A DNA stretch of 38,742 bases, from contig CAINFC010000231.1 in the NCBI GenBank assembly GCA_903847975.1, forward strand, positions 1 to 38,742, read 5' to 3'. A program made the position numbers and the translations under genes. Below, piece by piece: positions 33,701 to 38,742 of the stretch. Below the pieces are notes generated by a model that searched no databases, was not told the DNA's origin, and saw only the letters and a list, made by a program, of their open reading frames with translations. Each line of letters starts with the position of its first letter. Position 1 is the first letter of the stretch. The DNA is from an uncultured Acidobacteriota bacterium (GTDB taxonomy: Bacteria; Acidobacteriota; UBA6911; CAINFC01).

Positions 33701-33741
33701 TACAGGGTTCGCCGCAGATGCTCTTATTCGATTCTCGCCGG

Positions 33742-33786
33742 GAATTAATTCATTATATTGGATTTCATAGCCATTAAATTGGATTT
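33742..33786. promoter_or_regulatory. AT-rich candidate operator: palindrome plus 15-bp direct repeats
   Basis: A perfect palindrome GAATTAATTC (33742-33751) abuts two copies of CATTA(T/A)ATTGGATTT at 33751-33765 and 33772-33786, which differ by one base and are 21 bp apart, two helical turns. It lies between feoB and the TonB-dependent receptor, overlaps a TATAAT on the minus strand, and is strikingly AT-rich against its surroundings. Binding by DtxR or by a sigma-54 activator is inference. Confidence 0.45.
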
Positions 33787-33891
33787 TCCTGGTGTAAAAG
33801 TGTCATGAATTTAATCCGCACTTCGAGGGCAAAACGTTTACTTTCAATATTTATTTCACCATGTATGGAAAGGTTTCCAGACTTCCGGATA

Positions 33892-33907
33892 TGGCTTGAC
33901 TTTTGCT
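33892..33907 (+). promoter_or_regulatory. Sigma-54 (RpoN) -24/-12 promoter for the TonB-dependent receptor
   Basis: TGGCTTGACTTTTGCT fits TGGCAC-N5-TTGCA with GG and GC exactly 10 bases apart. Transcription would begin near 33918, giving a leader of about 100 bases with the hairpin TCTGCC-aacc-GGCAGA (33923-33938) and the ribosome site GGAGG (34006-34010). The whole 337-bp stretch between feoB and the receptor holds no gene. Confidence 0.5.
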
Positions 33908-34020
33908 TAGTGGTTTCCGTGTTCTGCCAACCGGCAGAGCATTCCCATTGTCTCTAGTGGAACTCTGGGGGATTCCCCGGAAGTTCCTTTTTTTAACTGT
34001 CAGATGGAGGATTTCATTCA

Positions 34021-37000
34021 ATGAATCGAAGATTTCATTCCCTTGTGGGAATCCTCGGTTTTTGCCTGATAGCCGCGCTTTTCATGACCTCGGCGAGCCT
34101 GTTCGCCCAGTTCAACCGCGGCCAGATATCGGGCTTTATCAAGGACCCCGGCGGTCTGTTCGTTCCCGGCGTGGCGGTGACTGTCACCAATGAGGCCACC
34201 AACGCCTCTTTTTCCGCTACCACCGAAAACAACGGCTTCTATATCGTTCCCGGTCTCGATGTCGGATACTATACCGTTGCTGTCGAGCTGACCGGCTTCA
34301 AAAAATATGTCAAGGATAAAGTCAAGGTCGATGCCAACGCCAAGGTCGCCCTGGACGTCTCCCTGGAAATCGGCGCTCTTACGGAAACCGTCACGGTGAC
34401 CGCAGCGGCCGCCGAATTGCAGAAGGACTCCGCGGCCCTCGGCCGGATCGTCGAAGCCAAGCAGATTGAAAGTCTGGCCATTTTTGGACGTAACCCCCAA
34501 AATTTGGTTCGCCTTAAAGCCGGTGTCCGCGGTGGTGGAACAAGCAGCGGTGACTCTACTACGGACGGCGGTTTCAACATTGCCGGCAGCCGCGGCGATG
34601 AAAACGTGGTCATCCAGGACGGCGCCATTATGACCCGAACCCGGTCTGCCGGTTCCATGAATGCCCCATTGAACATCGACTCCGTAGCCGAAGTCCAGGT
34701 GCTGACCAGCAACTATAACGCCGAGTACGGTCGAACTTCCGGCGGTCAGATCCGCTATGTCACCAAGAGTGGCACCCAGGAGTTTCATGGCGGTGTGTTC
34801 TACAGCATGCGCAACGCCGCATTGAATGCCAACAGTTGGAGTAGAAACCAAGTCGGGGCTTCGGACATAAACCAGTCGCGTCGACCCGCACCCTTCCGCT
34901 ACAACCAGTTTGGTTTCGATGCCGGCGGTCCTATCACCTTCCCTGGTTTCAATACAAAAAAAGACAAACTCTTTTTCTATTATGCCCAGGAATGGATCCG
35001 CAACCGATCCGAAGCTTCTCGAACATGGACGGTTCCTTCCACAAAAATGAGGGCCGGCGATTTCAGTGAACTTCTGGATGCCACCAATAGATTCACGAGC
35101 AGAGTAGTCATCATAAACGATCCCATGACCGGGCAACCTTTCCCGGGAAACATCATCCCCACCAACCGGCTGAGCCCGAACGGAACCGGGCTTTTAAAAT
35201 CCTATCCGAGCCCGACTTCCGGTTTTGCCCCTGCCGGATCCACTGCCAACTTTTATGAAGCAGTTCCGCAGTGGTCCAATTACGCCAAAGAGCTGTTAAA
35301 GGTGGACTACGTTCCCAACGCCCAGCATCGCATCTCCTTTCGCGGATCCCTTTTCCAATGGGACGCCATTAGCAGGACAGATCAAACCCACCGTCCCGGC
35401 CAGTCGGCGACCCTGAGCTGGACTTGGACCGTTCGTAATAACCTGATTAATGAAGCCAGTTTTTCACCGTCGGTCGATATCGTGGGCATTGATATCGCTC
35501 CCAACCTGCTGCCTTCCCAGAAGCGCTCCCAGTACGGAATCAACTACACATACCTGTTCCCCGGAACCAAAGTCCGCGACGACAAGATTCCGACTATTCT
35601 CATGGATCGAATTACAACCAATGACGGCAGCCGTCTGCCCCTATCCTCAACGGGGCCTATTTATGTTTTCAGCGATACAATGACCTGGATTAAGGGTACC
35701 CACATGTTCAAGTGGGGTGTGACCATCGAACGCTCCGGTGAGAACGACTACGACCAGATCAACGTTTCCACAACCGTTCCCGGCGCGACGAACAACGCGA
35801 ACGGGTCCTTCGAGTTCCGGGACAACCGCCCCAATGCTACCGGCTTCGCCATCAGCAACGCGGCTCTGGGTCTCTTCAATAACTATGGAGAAGTGGGTAC
35901 CCGTTCCTATACTCCCTGGCGCGCTACCGCCACGGATCTCTTTTTCCAGGACACATGGAAAATGCGGCCCAATTTCACGGTGGAATACGGCGTCCGCTAT
36001 GTTTACTGGCCTCCGTGGCATAGCCTTTGGGGAAATATCGCCCAGTTCGATCCGCGTTACTATGACACCAGCAAAAAGGCGATTGTCGATCGTACCTCCG
36101 GCTACATTATTAGCGGCGATCCATACAATGGCATTGTTTTGCCAGGGAGCGCCTGGCCAGACGCTGCTAAAGGAAGAGTCCCTGTGGCGTCGGACAGCTC
36201 TTACAATCGCCTCTTCAAGGGATTGCCTGGTGGCTTTGCTGAAACCAAGAAGAACGTATTCGAACCCCGGTTAGGCTTGGCCTATTCTCTCAACCAGAAG
36301 ACCGTCATCCGCACCGGCGTGGGCATGTTCCACAACCGCGTGCTGCTGAACGACAGCACCCTGCTCGGCGGCAATGCCCCCATCCAGCCGATGTCCGGCG
36401 TCAGTGAAGGGATTGCGGACGCTCCCGGCGGATCCGTGCAGCGGCAGTGGCCCTTCCTGATCACCGCCAACCCTTACAACTGGAACCATCCCACCAGCTG
36501 GGCCTGGAACCTGACTGTACAGCGTCAGCTGCCTTGGGGAATAACTCTCGAATCCGCCTATGTCGGACGTCGTGCTTACTACCAGCCGCGCGAGCGGAAC
36601 CTCAACCAGCTGCTTCCGGGGACACGACAATTGGCCGCCAATGTCGGAGCCAACACCGACTTCCTGCGGCCCTATCCGGGGTTGGGAATTATCCGTATTT
36701 CCGAACACACCGGGCAGTCCTGGTATAACGGCTGGCAGAATGAAATCAACCGCCGTTTCCGTAACGGTATTTCATTCGGTATTGCCTACACCTGGTCGAG
36801 GACGACCAATAATGCCGACGGCAAACGCACCTTGCTGCCAAACGCATATGACGATTCTCAATTCTGGGGATTGGCCTCCTTCCACCGCAAGCACATGTTC
36901 ATTTCCAACTACGTATGGGAAATTCCCTTCCTGAAAGGCGATAGTAGCTGGATTGGAAAGGCTTTCGGCGGATGGCAGGTTGCGGGAATCTTCGAGATTT

Positions 37001-37455
37001 CGTCAGGTAGTGTGGTCAATACCGGTGATCAAATTTTCGGTGCCGGATGGCGCGCATGGGATAACGCCGGCGTCGGAGTAGGAAGTGGCGGTCAAGCCTA
37101 CAACCTGGTTGGAGACTGGAAGGTCGACAATCCGCAGTTCTCTCTTGGAACCGCTTATGACAAGAACTATTTCTTCAATCCGGCCGCATTTGCTGCTCCA
37201 CCTGCGGGAACCTTCGGCAACATGGGAAGAAATGTTATCACCGGACCCAACGCGTGGAACACCGATTTGGCCTTATCGAAGGCAATTCGGTTCAGCGAGT
37301 CCAAGAGCTTCCAGCTGCGGGCGGATTTCATCAACTTCCCGAACCATCCCAACTGGGGCAACCCGAACGGCGATCCGAGCAGTTCCAATTTCGGTCGTGT
37401 AACCGGCAAGAGCGGTGAACGACAGATCCAGGTTACCGGAACCATTCGGTTCTGA
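34021..37455 (+). CDS. Large Oar-type TonB-dependent outer-membrane receptor with carboxypeptidase-regulatory-like N-terminus
   Basis: 1144 aa. The signal peptide MNRRFHSLVGILGFCLIAALF...FAQ is followed by a carboxypeptidase-regulatory-like beta-sandwich (about residues 30-120: GQISGFIKDPGGLFVPGVAVTVTN), then EIGALTETVTVTAAA and a plug-like region (LKAGVRGGG...DGAIMTRTR, SVAEVQVLTSNYNAEYGRTSGG). A long beta-barrel ends in QVTGTIRF, the C-terminal Phe recognised by the BAM machinery. This Oar-like type is very abundant in Acidobacteriota and is thought to import or bind large substrates such as glycans, peptides or metal complexes. The cargo cannot be read from the sequence; adjacency to feoB hints at iron but is not proof. 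Codon use looks less GC-rich than in neighbours. Confidence 0.9.
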   Translation: MNRRFHSLVGILGFCLIAALFMTSASLFAQFNRGQISGFIKDPGGLFVPGVAVTVTNEATNASFSATTENNGFYIVPGLDVGYYTVAVELTGFKKYVKDKVKVDANAKVALDVSLEIGALTETVTVTAAAAELQKDSAALGRIVEAKQIESLAIFGRNPQNLVRLKAGVRGGGTSSGDSTTDGGFNIAGSRGDENVVIQDGAIMTRTRSAGSMNAPLNIDSVAEVQVLTSNYNAEYGRTSGGQIRYVTKSGTQEFHGGVFYSMRNAALNANSWSRNQVGASDINQSRRPAPFRYNQFGFDAGGPITFPGFNTKKDKLFFYYAQEWIRNRSEASRTWTVPSTKMRAGDFSELLDATNRFTSRVVIINDPMTGQPFPGNIIPTNRLSPNGTGLLKSYPSPTSGFAPAGSTANFYEAVPQWSNYAKELLKVDYVPNAQHRISFRGSLFQWDAISRTDQTHRPGQSATLSWTWTVRNNLINEASFSPSVDIVGIDIAPNLLPSQKRSQYGINYTYLFPGTKVRDDKIPTILMDRITTNDGSRLPLSSTGPIYVFSDTMTWIKGTHMFKWGVTIERSGENDYDQINVSTTVPGATNNANGSFEFRDNRPNATGFAISNAALGLFNNYGEVGTRSYTPWRATATDLFFQDTWKMRPNFTVEYGVRYVYWPPWHSLWGNIAQFDPRYYDTSKKAIVDRTSGYIISGDPYNGIVLPGSAWPDAAKGRVPVASDSSYNRLFKGLPGGFAETKKNVFEPRLGLAYSLNQKTVIRTGVGMFHNRVLLNDSTLLGGNAPIQPMSGVSEGIADAPGGSVQRQWPFLITANPYNWNHPTSWAWNLTVQRQLPWGITLESAYVGRRAYYQPRERNLNQLLPGTRQLAANVGANTDFLRPYPGLGIIRISEHTGQSWYNGWQNEINRRFRNGISFGIAYTWSRTTNNADGKRTLLPNAYDDSQFWGLASFHRKHMFISNYVWEIPFLKGDSSWIGKAFGGWQVAGIFEISSGSVVNTGDQIFGAGWRAWDNAGVGVGSGGQAYNLVGDWKVDNPQFSLGTAYDKNYFFNPAAFAAPPAGTFGNMGRNVITGPNAWNTDLALSKAIRFSESKSFQLRADFINFPNHPNWGNPNGDPSSSNFGRVTGKSGERQIQVTGTIRF

Positions 37456-37487
37456 TTTACTCACCGCGGGGATAAGCCCGCACCTTT

Positions 37488-37527
37488 CGGAAAAAGCCCG
37501 GCGGCGAAAGTCGCCGGGCTTTTTCCG
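37488..37527 (+). terminator. Strong Rho-independent terminator after the receptor gene
   Basis: A perfect 16-bp stem, CGGAAAAAGCCCGGCG (37488-37503) with its complement at 37512-37527 and an 8-base loop. The A-run/T-run symmetry means it could also work in the opposite direction. Confidence 0.88.
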
Positions 37528-37578
37528 TTTATTGAGGTAGACTTTTCTGTCATGGATTGAAATTTCAGGGAGGGGGAG

Positions 37579-38541
37579 ATGCAGCGCAGACGATTTATCG
37601 GGAAAACCGTGGCGGGGGGTGCGTGGCTGGGCGGCGGCTGGAGCGTCAGCCAGCCCGGGATCATCCCTGCCGGAGCGGAAGTGTTCGTGGAGCGCGACCT
37701 GGCGGGCGAGCCACACAAGGGGAAAGTGCTGGCGGCCATCCAGCCGCACTCCGACGACATTCCGATTTTTGCCGCGGGCACGGTGGCCAAGCTGATCCGC
37801 GAAGGATACACCGGCTACCTGATCCGCACGTCCAATGATGATCATGCCGGCCCGGGAAGCCTGGGGGACACGGCGGTGGCCAACGAGATCGACAACCGCG
37901 AGGTGGCCCGGGCGCTGGGGCTGAAGAAGACCTTCGACCTCAACTACCGCAACCACAGCATGGAAGAGATCGACCTCATCGAACTGAAGGCCCGGCTGAT
38001 TTTTCTTTTCCGGGTGCTCAAGGTGGACACCGTGGTCGGCTACGATCCCTGGGGGCACTACGAGGAGAATCCCGATCACTATGTTACGGCCCGGGCGGTG
38101 GAGGCGGCCTGCTGGATGGCGGGCGGCTCCAAGGACTACCCGGAGCATTTCCGCGCCGGGATCGGGCCTCATGGCGTCCGGGAAAAGTATTATCATGCCC
38201 GCGGTCCGCAGCTGGTCAACCGCATCGTCGATATCAGCTCGGTCGTCGACCGCAAGATTGAGGCCAACCTGGCCAACCGGGCCCAGGGGCCGGCCGGGGA
38301 GAGCGGCGTCCGGCTGCGGGAGCGTCTGGCGCGGGAAGGGAAGCGGCTGCCGGTTCTGGATGGGGACGACCGTGCCGCCAACGCGAGGTACATCCGGGAG
38401 TTCCTGCTGGACAGCGACCGGGCCCTGGGAAGAAAATACGGCTGCGAATATGCCGAGGCCTTTCATTACATCGGCCCGGGTCCGGGCTACGCCCCGCGCC
38501 TGGACGAATACATCAGGAAAAACGCCGTCCCGCTGCGCTAA
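37579..38541 (+). CDS. Tat-exported PIG-L/LmbE-family deacetylase
   Basis: 320 aa, with GGGAGGGGGAG just before ATG. The N-terminus QRRRFIGKTVAGGAWLGGG is a twin-arginine signal. The zinc-site motif PHSDD (a variant of the usual PHPDD) near residue 57, a DNREVARALGL segment (the typical R-x-x-E-x-x-x-A-x-x-x-LG pattern) and PDHYVTARAV (the H-x-x-x-x region) identify the PIG-L family. Its members are zinc-dependent N-deacetylases of GlcNAc-type sugars or related amides. Export suggests a periplasmic glycan or glycopeptide substrate. It follows the strong terminator, so it is a separate transcript. Confidence 0.87.
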   Translation: MQRRRFIGKTVAGGAWLGGGWSVSQPGIIPAGAEVFVERDLAGEPHKGKVLAAIQPHSDDIPIFAAGTVAKLIREGYTGYLIRTSNDDHAGPGSLGDTAVANEIDNREVARALGLKKTFDLNYRNHSMEEIDLIELKARLIFLFRVLKVDTVVGYDPWGHYEENPDHYVTARAVEAACWMAGGSKDYPEHFRAGIGPHGVREKYYHARGPQLVNRIVDISSVVDRKIEANLANRAQGPAGESGVRLRERLAREGKRLPVLDGDDRAANARYIREFLLDSDRALGRKYGCEYAEAFHYIGPGPGYAPRLDEYIRKNAVPLR

Positions 38542-38542
38542 C

Positions 38543-38667
38543 TTTGCGCAACCCTTACAGGGTTGCGGTTGTCGGCGGTCTTACCCAGGGTAGGCGCGAA
38601 GCGCGCCAACCCTGGGCTGCGATCCGGAATCCTTTCCGGATTCTTCTGTATCGCGGCGCGGTGGCCA
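38543..38667 (+). repeat. Multi-hairpin intergenic repeat, copy 4
   Basis: Hairpin GCAACCC-ttaca-GGGTTGC (38548-38566), long palindrome CCCAGGGTAGGCGCG-aag-CGCGCCAACCCTGGG (38584-38616), then CTGCGATCCGGAATCCTTTCCGGATTC. It follows the PIG-L gene and may end its transcript. Confidence 0.8.
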
Positions 38668-38742
38668 TAGCGAGGTCGCAGGGCGACCGGGCTGCGATCG
38701 GGAATCCTTTCCGGATTCTTCTGTATCGCGGTGCGGTGGCCA
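38614..38742 (+). repeat. Tandem duplication of the 3' part of repeat copy 4
   Basis: A 54-bp unit (38614-38667) recurs at 38689-38742 with 2 mismatches, period 75 bp. The second unit runs to the window edge, so the array may continue. Confidence 0.85.

Noticed and set aside
33867-33878. GGAAAGGTTTCC as an operator upstream of the receptor
   Set aside because: The arms are only five bases with a 2-bp centre and nothing else repeats it; too weak to call.
38543-38742. CRISPR array at the right edge
   Set aside because: Only two 54-bp units are present with a 21-bp gap, they are internally palindromic, and no cas gene is nearby.

Overview
The window is GC-rich, densely coded and carries about 24 genes; no rRNA, tRNA or CRISPR array was seen. 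The gene set points to a free-living, respiring Gram-negative bacterium, most likely Acidobacteriota. The signs are an Oar-type TonB-dependent receptor with a carboxypeptidase-regulatory-like N-terminus, a PknB-type kinase fused to kinesin-light-chain-type TPRs, PEP/pyruvate-binding and secreted beta-helix proteins, and multihaem cytochromes fused to quinone-handling membrane domains. The phylum assignment is an inference from family content, not a marker-gene placement.

Layout. 2-718: end of a repetitive secreted protein. 790-6308: a TPR receptor kinase, a secreted beta-helix protein and a sialidase-fold protein. 6401-11513: a surface-glycan operon (alkaline-phosphatase-fold phosphoethanolamine-transferase-like protein, two GT4 glycosyltransferases, O-antigen ligase/polymerase). 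11391-12696: an AbrB/PIN toxin-antitoxin pair flanked by a 123-bp direct repeat. 12599-15749: a PEP/pyruvate-binding ATP-grasp protein with a degenerate KaiC-like N-terminus, translationally coupled to an ankyrin protein. 15868-19060: a three-gene operon joined by ATGA overlaps (LOG-like protein, GH32 fructanase, DUF5009-type acyltransferase). 19437-22092: flotillin, NfeD-like protein and NUDIX hydrolase, probably continuing the cytochrome transcript upstream.

22110-28504 is the respiratory core. An 11-CxxCH cytochrome with a b-type membrane domain is transcribed to the left. A HybA-like four-cluster ferredoxin and an NrfD-multihaem fusion with 13 CxxCH motifs are transcribed to the right. 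Together they look like one or two membrane complexes passing electrons between the quinone pool and periplasmic haems. In the octahaem-like part of the fusion, the position where I expect the active-site haem motif reads FSNIH, so the domain may have become a wire rather than an enzyme.

28963-38742: a secreted triple-repeat protein, an alpha/beta hydrolase, an iron-uptake operon (feoB, then a DtxR regulator carrying a FeoA domain), a large TonB-dependent receptor behind a good sigma-54 promoter match, and a Tat-exported PIG-L deacetylase. Four copies of a multi-hairpin intergenic repeat lie at 19078-19204, 19221-19356, 28730-28868 and 38543-38667. Several genes have a -10 element only a few bases before the ATG and no Shine-Dalgarno sequence, which suggests leaderless transcripts.
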